Shown here: piece by piece, positions 1-11,868 of the stretch
How positions within the stretch are numbered: the stretch's first letter is position 1
How the letters are laid out: every line of letters begins with the position of its first letter
NCBI GenBank assembly: GCA_030549175.1
Contig: JAUKUA010000003.1
Span: 1,364,001 to 1,428,000, forward strand
Reading direction: 5' to 3'
From: Lasiosphaeris hirsuta
Lineage: Eukaryota > Ascomycota > Sordariomycetes > Sordariales > Lasiosphaeriaceae
Length of the DNA stretch: 64,000 nt
Made by a program: the position numbers and the translations under genes
Notes under the pieces: model-generated
What the model was told of the DNA's origin: nothing
Seen by the model: only the letters and a program-made list of their open reading frames with translations
Database searches by the model: none

Positions 1-536
1 CTGTAAGTGCAACCCCGCAGAGACGAGCTGTTGCTAGGCCGTTACCAGTCGCTACACCAGCGGTTCCTGACAAGCCAGCTTGCTCGATCCAATCAAACCC
101 TCACATCTTTTATCAAATTACTAACCCACTCTACAGAGAAGATGGAACAATTGACGGCGGCCGAGGAGCCGGCCTGAGCGCACACAAGCTTGGCCCCAAA
201 GCGAACCAGGGTGCTATCAATGCTGGGCTTCGAGCACTGGACAGGTCCGGGAAACCGTGCCGGAAGTGGGCTAAGGGTGGCTTCACCATCAAGACCTTCA
301 CCGGTGTCGTCTGGGAACTTCCTCGCTGGACTGCGCCCCCGAAGCCCCGGCCTGACTCAACCGACGAATCCACCCCGATATCGGCCGAGGGTAGCAGCAA
401 GGAGAACAAGGAGGGCAATAACAGCCAAGTCAAAAGCGAGAACAGCAACAACGGCGGGCAGGATGTCGAGATGCAAAGTGCCCCCAGTCTTGCCGCCGCC
501 AACTCACCAGCACCGATGGCTCTCACCGTTGGTTGA
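1..536 (+). CDS. ies4: INO80 complex subunit Ies4, 3' end (partial)
   Basis: This is the last part of a gene that enters from the left edge. Bases 1-2 end an exon, the intron runs 3-136 (GTAAGT donor, CTCTACAG acceptor), and the final exon runs 137-536, ending in TGA. The exon codes for about 132 residues. A conserved block near its start contains LRALDRSGKPCRKW followed by FTGVVWELPRW, which I recognise as the hallmark of fungal Ies4. The rest is an acidic, Ser/Asn-rich low-complexity tail. Ies4 is a small subunit of the INO80 chromatin remodeller, which slides and edits nucleosomes in transcription and DNA-damage responses in the nucleus. The family assignment is from memory of the motif; the N-terminal half lies outside the window. 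The split codon across the intron reads CT/A (Leu), which keeps the frame. Confidence 0.75.
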   Translation, partial: VSATPQRRAVARPLPVATPAVPDKPACSIQSNPHIFYQITNPLYREDGTIDGGRGAGLSAHKLGPKANQGAINAGLRALDRSGKPCRKWAKGGFTIKTFTGVVWELPRWTAPPKPRPDSTDESTPISAEGSSKENKEGNNSQVKSENSNNGGQDVEMQSAPSLAAANSPAPMALTVG

Positions 537-2305
537 TGGACGCATTACAGGTCCCCGCGTATGCATGTTTTTGACGGGCGGGTTTACGGTGGCTGGAGTT
601 TGGACTTGGTACCTGCTTTAGAAAGGAGTTATAGGTGTTACGGAAAGCGGTAAAAGGGAAGGCGTGTTTTTGTTTGGCCCTGCCAACAAGCCTTTGGTCA
701 AGCTGCAAGGCGTTCAGGGGATTTGGCAGACATTCGAGTCTCGCAGTCGCACAGGATTTGGGCGACCTACGGGTTCGACACGATCTGCATTTGCAATTCG
801 TTGTACATAGAAGTGTTTTCCTGCGGCATGAACATCTGGGAGGCGATCTGGCAGCACCAAGACCAATAGACATGACCATTCAGATGGCCAATGTTTATTC
901 ATTATTACTACATCATGTCAATGCCTCGTTTTACGTGACTTATCAGCATCTACGCTAAATTGGTGAGTGACATTTGCTTTCATGAATACGCCCCATCAGA
1001 TGATCAAAACCGTTGTAATAAAAACGGCGAAACCATATGAACCGCGCGGAGGCGCGTTCCCCCAGAACTGACTCGATCGCGCGGGTGTCGCCAGCAGCAG
1101 GCAGCTCAATGCCCGAAGGAGTTGGCATGTTTTTCAAAAACTGACATGATAGTTTATGGAAGCGAATGGAATGAATAAAAGGGATTTCTACTAGCGTAAG
1201 CCATCCGGACTTTGACTTCGCGCCCTCTGGCTCCGGTTTTGGCAATTGCTTGGGAAGACCGCTCGAGGCGGCTCCCACCACGGTAGGAACAGGAGAAGAG
1301 AGCTGACAGGTGGTTACTCCGGTACCTCTTGCCAGTCAGCTTGTGCCTCAGCTGGTGGTGGATACCACCTGAAGCACGCACGGGCCTGCTCACTCCAATG
1401 GAAGGGGTATGGCCCCGGGTACAGCAGTGATCGCGTCCCTGTTTGCCACCCGACAGCTGCGGCCAGTGAGGGGGTTAGCGCTGGAGCACCCCATGATCTA
1501 GTTGTTCCTCGCTGGAACTGGACTGGCAAGGAGGTTGAATGGAAGGCGCTGCCTAGGCGCGACGTTTGACCCCGTGATTGCAGTGCTACAGCCGCAGAGC
1601 CCGCAGAGCACGCGTACATGCCTAGGTGCTCACCATCTCGCCATCTGCGCGCAAATCACCCATTTTTTCTGCGAATTGGGCACTTGGGCGAGCCCCTAAT
1701 CTGCCACGTTCTGGCGGTCGTTCTGACTGTTGATATGCGTAGAGTCTGACGAGCGGACGAAGCCGATTTGCGGAATCTATGACATAGCGTCCTGCTCTGA
1801 CAATTGGAAGCGACAAGCGGGAACCAGGAAACAGACAGACCTGGCAGACCTGTGCTGGCAGCTGGGCAGCTAGGCTCCTGAGTATCATTGGCACCTATCT
1901 CCCATTGACTAGACTCCCAACCCATTAGTTCTGGCTCATTAGACTGGACTCCCCGACCACATCTCGACGCTTATCTTGCTGCTCGCCCATCCACCCGCCG
2001 AGTGCGAGTGCCAAATACCGATCCCGCCTCAACAAAGCGCGTGACGACGACGACGACTAGGCCGCCGACTGCTAACCCCTGATCAAGTCCCGGGCAGCGC
2101 AGCAACTCGTCCCGGGACACCTAGTTACTGCGTACATCGGACGCCGGGTCAGCACTCACCAGCGGCCAGCAGCTAGTAGCCAGCAGACACACTGCACACG
2201 CTGCGCTGCACACGCACTGGACACTGCCACCCCTCCACACCCCATCCCGCTTCCCCTCGGCCCTGTCCCCGACCTCTCGCAGCCCACTTCTCGTGGCCCC
2301 TCACC
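537..2305. other. Intergenic: ies4 3' region and gid1 promoter/leader
   Basis: I see no convincing gene here. All open frames are short and lack recognisable motifs. The last 300 bases before 2306 are C-rich and purine-poor on the plus strand, typical of a fungal promoter or 5' leader, and include a short GAC trinucleotide run near 2042-2056. Confidence 0.6.
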
Positions 2306-5182
2306 ATGACGAACCCCTTCCAACATGGCTTGTCGAGCTTCGCCCGAGACTCCACGGGCCTGCCCGACCCCGTCTCTCAGCGCCGAACATCATATGCATC
2401 CGTCGTTTCCGGCACCTCAGCTCTGTCCCGCCAACCACGACCTGGTGGCGCTTTCTCCCACCTCTTGAACCCCTCACCTGACGACCTGCACACCAATCTC
2501 TCCTCCACACATCGGAATTGGAGACTGGACCCGATGGCCCTGCCGAACCCTCACGTCCACGCACACCGGAATGCCACGCCCGACGACGGCGCTCCCACCA
2601 TGTGGCCGCCGCGCCTCGGTGCTGGCCTGCCCTGGTTCTCGCGCACCTTTGACCTCTACATGAGCAAGGATCCGCTCTCCCCGCCCGGTGCCTCGGAAGA
2701 CGGCTTTGGCCTGGGGCCCAGCGTCGGCGTATCCCACTTCCTATCGCCGTCATATTTGCGAGGCTCGGTATATCTAGAGAAGCTTGAAGATGTATACAAG
2801 GCGAGGATATTGGCGGAGCGAGAGGGTCATGCAGCCAAGACACAGTCAGCGGCCGCGCTCGCCAGTCCGGGGAGCGCTCATACCCAGGGAACCAAGCTCC
2901 CCGCCGGTGCCCACAGGGGGGTAGCATTCGAACTCGTCGAGAAGCCGCCTGTCATCGAGGAGGACGGTGCCGTCAGCCCGCTCCCATCCAAGTGGAATAA
3001 GGACGACAAGGATATTACCCTCGAGGTTTTGGGCGAAGGCTACGAAGTCAAATATACGGGGCGGAGCTTGAGCGACCACGAGGCGTGCGCGATACGGGCA
3101 GATCACTACATGCCGACGCTGTGCGGAGTTTACTACTTTGAGGTTGTGATATTGAATAGGAAACGGGAAGAGTGGGTTTCTGCGTATTTTCCAAGGCGAT
3201 GCTCAGTGCTAACCAGAAGGCCGACTGTAGCACCACAATCGGCATTGGCTTCTCGAGCAGAACCGTTTCGCTCCAGCGGGCGCCAGGCTGGGAGCCGGAG
3301 TCATGGGGCTACCACGGCGACGACGGCCACTGCTTCGCTGCGCAAAATGTCGGGAAGCCCTACGGACCGAAGTTTGGTCCTGGGGACACAGTGGGCTGCC
3401 TGGTGAATTTTCGGCTGGGCCATGCGCTCTTTACAAAGAATGGCCAGGATCTAGGTAAGGGGGTGTTTGCAGCCCGAGGCATTCAGTCGTCCTGGGCATT
3501 GCTAATTGAATACCTAGGCATCGCGTTCCGTGATGTTAACTTCAAAGACGCAAAGGGGAAGCTGTACCCCACAGTTGGTCTCAAGAAGCCCGGCGACCAT
3601 GTCCTGGTCAACTTTGGTCAGCTGCCTTTTCAGTTTGATATCGACGGATATATGAAGGTATGTTGAGTCCTATTACTGTGATTACTCCTAGCCTATATCT
3701 AGTCAATGCTCTCCGCAAGTGTGTGTAGCACCGGTGCCATATTACGACGGTCTACTTACTAGTACTTGTTTTTTTAATATTTTTATCATCATTACCGCCT
3801 GCCTGAATCACTAGGCAATTGGCCACACCTATGACCTCTTCCAGTCTTGCCTTGAGTTGCCGAACTTGCACCTTTCAAGGCCAGCTCTTGCAATGCGGAA
3901 GAGCAGGGAAATCGAAGCAAACCCAAGCACACGCCTTCCTCCTCGCAAGGCGCGAGACGTTGGATTTCGTAAATACCAAAAATGGGGCTTGGAATTATAT
4001 TGCACAACTTCCTCCCCAACACCTTGCATCATACCTTTCAAGCATCACATTTTTCTTCATCGCGTGGAGTCATACATTAGTCGGGCCTCGGGACCCAATA
4101 TGGAGCTTTGACCCGACTTCGCCTTCGTGTCTTGTTTCTTGCTGACCGTCTTGACGTGAAGAAACAACAAAAGATGATTTCCGAAAATATCAAGAACGCC
4201 GACACTGGCAAGCTAGCCCCCCCTCTGAACGAGACGGAGCTTATTCAACAATTGGTAAGCTACGTGCGCTTTCTCCTAATGTTGTGTTCAGTATTTACAA
4301 GGGATATAGGTTCTTCAGTTCTTGCAGCATGACGGCTACGTCGAAACTGCTCGGGCATTCGCGGAAGAAATCCACGCCGAGAAGGTAGCCTTGAACTTGG
4401 ACCCAAATGAGCATATCGAGGGCATCAACATCAAGGACGATGAGGATGCTAACAACCGACAAAGAATCCGGCGAGCTATTCTTGACGGCCACATAGACCA
4501 GGCGCTGAAGTACACCAAAAGCTACTACCCGACCGTTCTAAAAGAAAATGAACAAGTCTACTTCCGCCTCCGCTGCCGAAAGTTCATTGAGATGATTCGA
4601 AAGGAAGCCGAGTTCAACCTGTCGCTCGAGGAGAAAAAGAGCTCGCTAGAGGGGAGAAAGAACTCGCGTTACTCCCACTATGAAGATGACGAGGAGATGT
4701 ACGAGGCCGATGGAAATGGTTCGTGGGAAGATCAAATGGATACCGAAGATGGAATCGACGGCGCCGGTGTCAGCAAGCTGTCGCAGGATGCGCTCGCCTA
4801 CGGTATCGAATTACGGTCTGAGTTCGACATGGACCCCCGTCGCGAAGTCTCAAAGCATCTGGACGAGATATTTGCCTTAATCGCATACCCGAATCCTCTC
4901 AAGGTCAAGGAGGTCGCCCATTTACTCGATGCGTCAGGTCGCGTTACAGTTGCGGAGGAGCTGAATTCTGCGATACTAAGTAAGCCTCCCCTACCTCTCT
5001 TTTAAGAGTTGCTTCCTAACCATTAGTTAGTGTCACTGGGCAAGTCTTCACGTGCAGCTTTAGAGAATCTTTATGCACAGACTAGTGTGCTCCTCGAGGA
5101 TTTGCGACAAGACGGAGGCGACGGTGCTTTTGTGACGGTGCAAAGCGTCATCAATGACATACCCGAAGCTTCGATTTCATAG
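2306..5182 (+). CDS. gid1: RanBPM-family SPRY-LisH-CTLH-CRA protein, GID E3 ligase subunit Gid1/Vid30
   Basis: Six exons are read: 2306-3171, 3231-3454, 3518-3657, 4162-4254, 4310-4979 and 5031-5182. Together they give 714 residues with all splice phases matching. After a disordered N-terminus of about 230 residues comes a SPRY domain (about 270-405; GVYYFEV, TIGIGFSS, GCLVNFRLGHALFTKNG). Next are a LisH motif (about 428-460; LVLQFLQHDGYVETARAF), a CTLH domain (about 490-545) and a CRA region to the end. An acidic insert (about 560-595) separates CTLH from CRA. This order is diagnostic of RanBP9/10 and yeast Vid30/Gid1, the scaffold of the GID/CTLH ubiquitin ligase that in yeast degrades gluconeogenic enzymes. 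The third intron (3658-4161, about 500 nt) is unusually long; a small missed exon there cannot be excluded. Introns 1, 2, 4 and 5 are 51-63 nt. Confidence 0.9.
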
Positions 5183-6538
5183 CGACTACCAGTCGCTTGT
5201 CTCGATGCCTAGCATCAGCGCTCTTGCTGATTATCAACGATATTTACTCTGCGCTAGATAGGCCCCCAGGCCCACTTGTCGATCATAGAAGGGCTTCTTC
5301 CCATTCCCCAGTTGTCTGTTACATACCATCACAATGGCTTGGCGTTTGCGGTATGTGGTCGGTCTTTTTTCTCTTATGGGGAGTTGCACAGGTTTTCAGC
5401 AGCGACATCTCGGCCCCTCGCATCACCAAACATTGGGCTCATTTAAGGGTGCGGCGGGCAGGTAGGCCGAGGTCTGGATTCACAGGGAGCCTGGCTGGTT
5501 ACTCGGTATTTTTCTCTCCCCTTCTCTGCCTTTGTTTTGTGGCTTTTTGTTACTAGGGTTTGTGGTGGTTGATACAGCGGCGGCAACGGATATTTTCAAG
5601 ATAAAGAAGTGTGAAAATTGAGCAGGCACCAGGCGAGGGTACGTCTGCCTAGGTTGGTAGATGTCATATGTAACTACTCCTGGCTGGCCGTCGTTCGTCA
5701 TGCTGTCTTGCTATCGTTGTGTGTTCCCTTGATAGGGGTCGGGTTTATATTATCTACTACAACACGTCAATACCACTCTACAATATTTCAGGTACTTACA
5801 CGACGAATTTTGGTTTCGGTTCTCCTCTCATCTTATTTGGCGGAGGGTGGATGGTGGTTAGCGTCATAGAGTGGTTTCGTTTCTTTTTTTGGTTGTCGCT
5901 GTATTGCTTTGACAGTCGAGGATTCTTGTCGTTCATGACATGCTTATACCTGGTTGGTGACTAGGTTGGGGGTGGATCAAGAAGATGTTTGCGAGGAAGG
6001 AATGAACCGTGTGAGGACGGGAGGAGTGTGACTTGACCTCAAGATTCAGAGACATTGGCAACGAAACAGTCGAGCGGACAGGCAGTTGATGACCGAGGAA
6101 AGATGGGCGGGGGATCATTGGTACGTGGTGACCGTAGTAAGGTCAATGTGGATGTATCAACCAGTCATGAGCCAGATATGAGGGGGAGGAGAAGAATGCG
6201 CAGATTGAGAGATGCCGCCCGTGGGTTTGTGCTGTCAGATAGTGAGGTGCTGCAATAGAAAGTCCCTCAGCCTACTACGACGTGCTCGGGTGTCAATGTT
6301 TACACATATTCATGAATAAACTCATGTATAAAGTGCTGCTGCCTTTGAAGGCTTGTAATGAAACATGAGATTCGTAAGGGGGTATATTCCATCTATTACA
6401 CTACTATACAAGATGTACAACCCACCCTGATCAACTTACGGAGAGGGATATATTGGGATGCCTGACGTACCAATCCCACCCCGACGGGCTTACCCAAAGT
6501 CATGTCAGGAACCCCCCCCCCCCCCTGCGTGATCACCA
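5183..6538. other. Intergenic: convergent 3' regions of gid1 and the Sam35-like gene
   Basis: No gene is recognised. The region is moderately AT-rich with T-rich tracts after 5500, as expected of 3' untranslated DNA between convergent genes. A run of 13 C lies near 6512-6524, just past the minus-strand stop codon. Confidence 0.6.
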
Positions 6539-7529
6539 TCATAACTTTTCCTTGTCCCATCCCGGCCACGCCATCTCAAGCATCCTCATCTGGTGCTTAT
6601 CCAACGCGCCGCCCGCAGCAACCTTCACCGTCCCGCTGATATCCCTGTCAGAAACATGCCGAGATAGCAAGTACGTATACGCAAACACGCTAGCATCAAA
6701 AACGCCGGGCTCCTCGGCCCCGAAAAACCACCCCGTCTCACTCTCCCTCAACAGCTCCGCCAGCGACTCCAACGCCTCCTGCCCCCTCTTCTCCAGCACC
6801 TGCATGTCCAAGTCCTCCAAATCTATACCCAGCATCCCCGTCCCCTTTAATATCTCCGCCGCCGCCGCCTCCCTCAATCCGTTCCGCAGCGCATACCTGA
6901 TGAGGGGATCCCTCGACGCCGGCTCAATGTACCACCCGTCCGCACGCCCGCCGGAGTGGAGGTAGACGACGTACAGCCAGGCGTTGCGTATGGGCAGGTC
7001 GATGAGGGCCTGGTAGGCGTCGAGACGAGGGGTGACGGGGGCCGGGGGGAGCGGACGGCCGTGGGTGCGGATGTAGTCGGTGAGTTTGGAGGCCGGGATG
7101 GGGGTCTGGGAGACGGAGCGGGGCGGGAGGAGGAAGGGGAGGGCGCCGGTGGGGGACGAGTGATTAGTTGAGGGGAGGATGCGGACAGGGACTTTGGAGA
7201 GGCGGAGGAGGGTCTGCGCAGAAAGGTTAGCTGGCGGATGGTTAAAGGGGAGATGGGAGGAGGGAAGGAGCGGGGGGAGGGGGAGAGGGGAGAGGCAAAT
7301 CGGGGAGAGGGGGGTAGCTGACCTGCCACTTCAGACAGCTGGGGTTGAAGCTCGGACGGCCGAGGCTGGCCTCTTCCGGAGTGGTGAAAGTGTAGAGGGT
7401 CGGCAGGGTATCGTCAGTCGCGGGCCGAGAGCGCTCGGGGAGGGTGGTTGCGTCGTATGTTAGCAGCGGAAAGTGGTCGAACAGGCGCTGCAGGGGCTTG
7501 GGCACCTGCGCCCAGCTCGGAGCGGCCAT
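6539..7529 (-). CDS. Metaxin-like mitochondrial SAM/TOB complex subunit (Sam35/Tob38-like)
   Basis: Two exons on the minus strand, 7529-7323 and 7213-6539, are separated by a 109-nt intron (GTCAGC donor, TGCGCAG acceptor) and give 293 residues. The N-terminal half reads SCLKWQTLLRLSKV, then NHSSPTGALPFLLP, which resembles the glutathione-S-transferase-like fold of metaxins (thioredoxin-like half with a Cys-Leu-Lys-Trp turn). The C-terminal half has FDASVFAYTYLLSRH, matching the metaxin GST-C signature. Fungal Sam35/Tob38 sits on the cytosolic face of the mitochondrial outer membrane and helps insert beta-barrel proteins with Sam50 and Sam37. No transmembrane segment is seen, consistent with a peripheral subunit. 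A Sam37-type assignment is the main alternative, but the short length and N-terminus favour Sam35. Confidence 0.7.
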
Positions 7530-10500
7530 GATAGGCGCAAGATAAAAAAGTATGGGAGAATCGGCCGTGGTTTGGGGGTTACGGGCTATGGGCCATGCAG
7601 TTCGCTGTCGTATGGCATCCGATTGCTGGGCTGGACTACTAAGCAGCGTCGTTGGGTCGAGAGCCAGACTTGAAAGCTAGAGGTGGAGCTCCTCCCGTCT
7701 CTGCATGAAAAATTCACCGATAAGATCGCGCTCGCGATCGGGTATGTACCCGGGTGGCCCAAGCTTAGTATCCCACGTGGAGCGGGCAGGGGCAAGTGAA
7801 AGTGGACTTGAATTCACTCAGCTCAGTCTGCGTCGCTTAGAAGCATGGGAAACATCGCGACTTCCTGCAAGCGTCTTTATCAGGCTTTTCGGCACTTTGG
7901 CTCTTCTCCACCACCTCTATGGGGCATCCCGCCGCGACAACAACGTGTCAATGACTCGACCTCTGAAGCGCCATCCTATCTCGATCCTGCCAATTTCATC
8001 GTTGTACAGCCAAACTATTCGTCGTGCCATGTGCTGAATACCCGTTGACGCCTCGGCCGTTATGATGACGACGGTTTAGCTGCAATGGCAACATGGCAGC
8101 ACTATCTGGGCGCTGAGAGCTAGCCCCGAGCTGTCAGTGTCCTTGTTGTCGCTCAGCATGCGGCGGTGAGATGCCGTGCTACCACGGTACCATGGCATGT
8201 GAAACCGCTCGAGGAGATCCGCCTATTGTGCAGATATTCCCAAGCTTCCCGTGTGGGCGGCAGAAGGACATCATACCGAGCATCGTCGCTTGGAACAGGT
8301 GCTCCCAAATCATCAGGCGGAAGAGAAACCATCGGATCGCACGGGTTACGAGCTACGGGTCGCCTCAGGGGTCAGATATTAAAAGAAACAATTTGGCCTC
8401 TGGAAGTCCTCACCGCCCTCGCATTCTCCTGAGTCGCCCTAATAAGGGACCTTTGCCCCCACGGCGATTGCTTAGACATGTCGGAAGCTGCGGGTGGTTA
8501 AAACCGCAATAACCTTGTCGCCCCCATTCTTCCGAGAAAGAAAAAAAAGAAGCCACAGGAAACATCTAGCTTGGCCGGTGGAGTCCTGCCCATCGTCGAT
8601 TTCGACAATCGGTACGGGAACGGTTGGTCCTGCAGCGCTGCAGTGCTGCCCGAGCGACATGCTGGATGGACTTTAATATTGGGACCCAATATAGGGAGGG
8701 CCACAGCTTCCTCACCGGTTCATGCGGGTAGCTCTGCTAGCCATTCTGGCTCAAGACGCTCTCTCGCTACGACACTGGTCATTGTGGACAGGTTTCGTTC
8801 TTGGTTGGCGAGGATAGCTTCACGTCTGATGGAGTATTTCCGGGTGGCGTCGCTTTTTTCGTGGCTCGCAGTGAGGTGCCGGGTAATACCATGCTCATCG
8901 GACAAAGGGGCCGAGGAGCCCCCTCCGCGGATGGGACCCAGGTGGACCTAGAATGGGGCGACGAATGGAACCACGAATGCAGCCCTGCCGAGGAAGACTG
9001 TCAATGAGGCTCCGCCGCCTAGGCCAATCAAGGCCAAGATACACCCGTCGGTGTGTCGGGCGAGTAGGTTCATCAGCGTCGAGTCTCGAGCCTGGAGAGC
9101 TATCGGGACTTCCGTGGACGCTCCCCGGGCTGGCGCGGCGGTGGTGGAGGCTCTTGTTCCGAAAGTACTCGCTGGCGCTGCCATCGGCCGTGACAATATT
9201 TTTCCATCTCCCTGGACAGCACTTTATTTTGCTGCGACTGCGATAGGAGCCCGAGGAGCCTGAGGAGCCCAAGGAGGGGAGGACCCCGTCAAGGTTGGTC
9301 AAGGTTGGCTAGCCTACCGCCGCTTGGGTCGTAGCCAATTCAGTCTTTAGCACGTGAACGATGTTTTGATGTTCTCCTGGCTTGCGGGGAAAGGAAGGCC
9401 CGATATGGAAAGACGGCGGGAATTCGAATACTCCAACACGCCGAGACAGAGAATTGGAGTATGTGTGCGACTCCTACTATGTAGATGATAGAGAATCATG
9501 AGGGCGCGATATCGCTCTGGGCGGCTGGCGTGTGATTTGTGCGCCGTCAGTCAGCTTCCATCCTTTGGAGGGGGTTACTGAGGGTGCAGCGCAGGTGGTC
9601 GCAGATGGGTCTGAACTGAGAATGTGGGGGTAACAAGCTTCAAACCCCACCATTGCCCACCACTAAGATCCACTCGACCCCGGACTCTGCTTCCTGTGAT
9701 GTACATTTGCACCAGCAGCCGTACGATGACCTGCGGCGCACGACGTGCAGTACTTTTGTCCAAAGACAATTCCTCCATCTATCGCTGCCTGTTCCTGGCC
9801 GCCGGTGGAGCGCGGTGGGCGCAAATCTCAGCAATGGCTAGAGTCACTGCAGAGCGCTGCACACACAAGCTGCAGGTTGATGACGCCGTTTCTAGCTAGG
9901 TTCTGGGTGGGTCCTTGTCAAAAGAGAAAAAAAAAAGAGATAAAAGCAGCCGCCGAAAAGTCTACACCTGGACTCAGACTGGCTGCGTATCACACGTCGC
10001 TGCGTCGTCCCGTTGGTCGCCTAGTCTCTCCAGATTTCCTTTGTGTGCGTCCGATCAGTGTGATGGATGCGATGCACCGCCAGTGATAAGTCCTCCTATC
10101 CCCTCTTTGCTCTGGGCTGTCGATCGTCTCTCCCCGATTGTCATTGCACTCGTTCGACTTGTTGGACTCCAACCCACACAGGCTTCCGACGTCGCCCGCT
10201 TCCGAACCACCCACATCCCTCTCGCCCTACACTCTCGCCATCCCTCTCCTCTCCAACTCGCCATTAGACCCTCTGCCCCCTAGACAAACATACAAGCCTC
10301 CCGTCTCAGCCCTGCTGTGTGTGTGTGTGTGTATGCGTGTGTGTGCGCGACGCCCGACTCTAACCTTGCTCCGTCTCTCTCCCTCTCGCCTTCAACTTCC
10401 AGATTCAAGGCACCCAAGCGACAGACAACAAATCCAAGACAAGACCAAGACGCAACAATAAGCAAGGGGCGCGCGCTCTGCATCTGCAGCATCCCGCCTT

Positions 10501-10827
10501 GACCAACAATTACCACATATTGGGCCGCCCTATTAGCCTGTGCACCTGTTTCCAGTTCCTCCTGCTCTAGACAAGCAGGCCCGGGTGCTACCATTTATCT
10601 CAACGGCTGCGCATGATCGAGAGCGCGCACTCAGGTCCAAGCTGCTCATAACACCATTCCCGGCCCTGGTGATACAAAGCGTCTGCTCTCTCTTTCTCTC
10701 TCTCTGCCCTACCCGCGCACGATACCCCATATCGCCGTCTCTACCAGCGCGCCCCGGTTGAAAGTTCTATCTCCTTTCAACGACACCAAAATCTCCCCTT
10801 CTCGACCGCCTCTCGCCCTCCGCAGCC
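7530..10827. other. 3.3-kb interval without a supported gene; 5' leader of the 10828 gene at its right end
   Basis: No open frame here carries a motif I recognise. Bases 7530-7700 are the upstream region of the Sam35-like gene. From about 10200 to 10827 the plus strand is strongly pyrimidine-rich (many CTCTCTC and CCCTC tracts), typical of a fungal promoter and long 5' leader for the gene at 10828. A minus-strand open stretch around 8717-9184 is discussed in the findings. Confidence 0.5.
10316..10345 (+). repeat. (TG)n microsatellite
   Basis: A TG dinucleotide tract of about 15 units, interrupted once by ATGC, lies in the pyrimidine-rich leader upstream of the small gene at 10828. It is a simple-sequence repeat likely to vary in length between strains. 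Confidence 0.85.
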
Positions 10828-11046
10828 ATGAACGCCCCCATCACCTCGCCGACGACGCAGCAGACGTCCGCGCTGCCATCGATGCAGCAGTCGCCCATGG
10901 CCAAGATTGTGCCGCCGCAGCCGGCTCAGATGAAGTCGGCCTCGACCGACGTCTTCCTCAAGGACTTTACGCTAGTTGCCGAGGCCGCTAAACGAGCCCA
11001 GATGGCCGTGCTAATGCGCGATCTCGAGAGCATCGGCTTGTCATAG
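10828..11046 (+). CDS. Small 72-residue protein of unknown function
   Basis: This is a single-exon frame of 72 codons with good fungal start context (GCAGCCATGAACG) and GC-rich third positions. The first 40 residues are Pro/Gln/Ser-rich and probably disordered. The last 32, from TDVFLKDFTLVAEAAKRAQ to the stop, look like one or two amphipathic helices (AEAAKRAQMAVLMRDLESIG). I do not recognise the family and give no function. Support for its being real comes from the ordered C-terminal half, biased codon use and the long pyrimidine-rich leader typical of a well-expressed gene. The next gene to the right is on the opposite strand and convergent. Confidence 0.7.
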   Translation: MNAPITSPTTQQTSALPSMQQSPMAKIVPPQPAQMKSASTDVFLKDFTLVAEAAKRAQMAVLMRDLESIGLS

Positions 11047-11868
11047 GCAACCCCTCACCCACCCCCTCACCAATCACTACTACTACCACCACCACTCGCT
11101 TCTTGGGGGTGTGATGTGGGAACGTTTGAAACGCGCTCCCTTCGCTCCTCCCTCCGCTTGTCTTAGCTCTCTTTGAGAGAAGAAGCGGATCAAATCGCCA
11201 TGGCATTTTTCTTTTGAAATCACAGTCGACATCGAGCTCGAGACACAACACAATGATACCTGACAGCATGGAACCGGCGGCACTACTACTTCTTCTACAA
11301 CGGCAAGGGCAACGGCAATAGCACACAACGGGCTTGGGTCGGATATGATACCTAGACACATTGGACTCTCCCCCTTCTTCCCTCGGGAATGAGCAGACAC
11401 GGCAGGCGAGAATGGGGGACCTCTTGGGTGGCGACGCGAAAGATATAATTTTCCGGTGAGGGTCTTGGGCAGGCAGACATCCTTTTATCATTTCTTTTTG
11501 TCTAGGCGTATCGGTCGGGAACTTATATCCTCCTTCTCTTGGCATCAGAGGAGTATGGGATCGGGCGCGGTCGGGAGGAATCTTGTTTTTACTTGTTGGT
11601 CTCGATTTGTCGCATCTCCTTTGTGTCAAGTGGCCCTCACCAGCTCCTTTAGGTGTGCGTTTGCGGCATGTAACGACGACACTCGATAGACCGCATCCGC
11701 GGGATTGGATGCTACGCCGGCTTAATCAGGGATATTCTCAGGGGGGCGGGAAGAACACATCGCGGCCCTTGGCGCCGAAGACCAGAACCAAAATGCAAAA
11801 TAACGGTTGAACCCATCTTCACTTACACGTGCCTCCATAGTGTACATGCGCCCCCCAACTCCCCCATC
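11047..11868. other. Intergenic: 3' regions of two convergent genes
   Basis: No gene is seen. Short CAC/CTA-rich tracts follow the stop at 11046. The remainder is unremarkable 3' untranslated or spacer DNA up to the stop of the minus-strand SDR gene. Confidence 0.6.
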
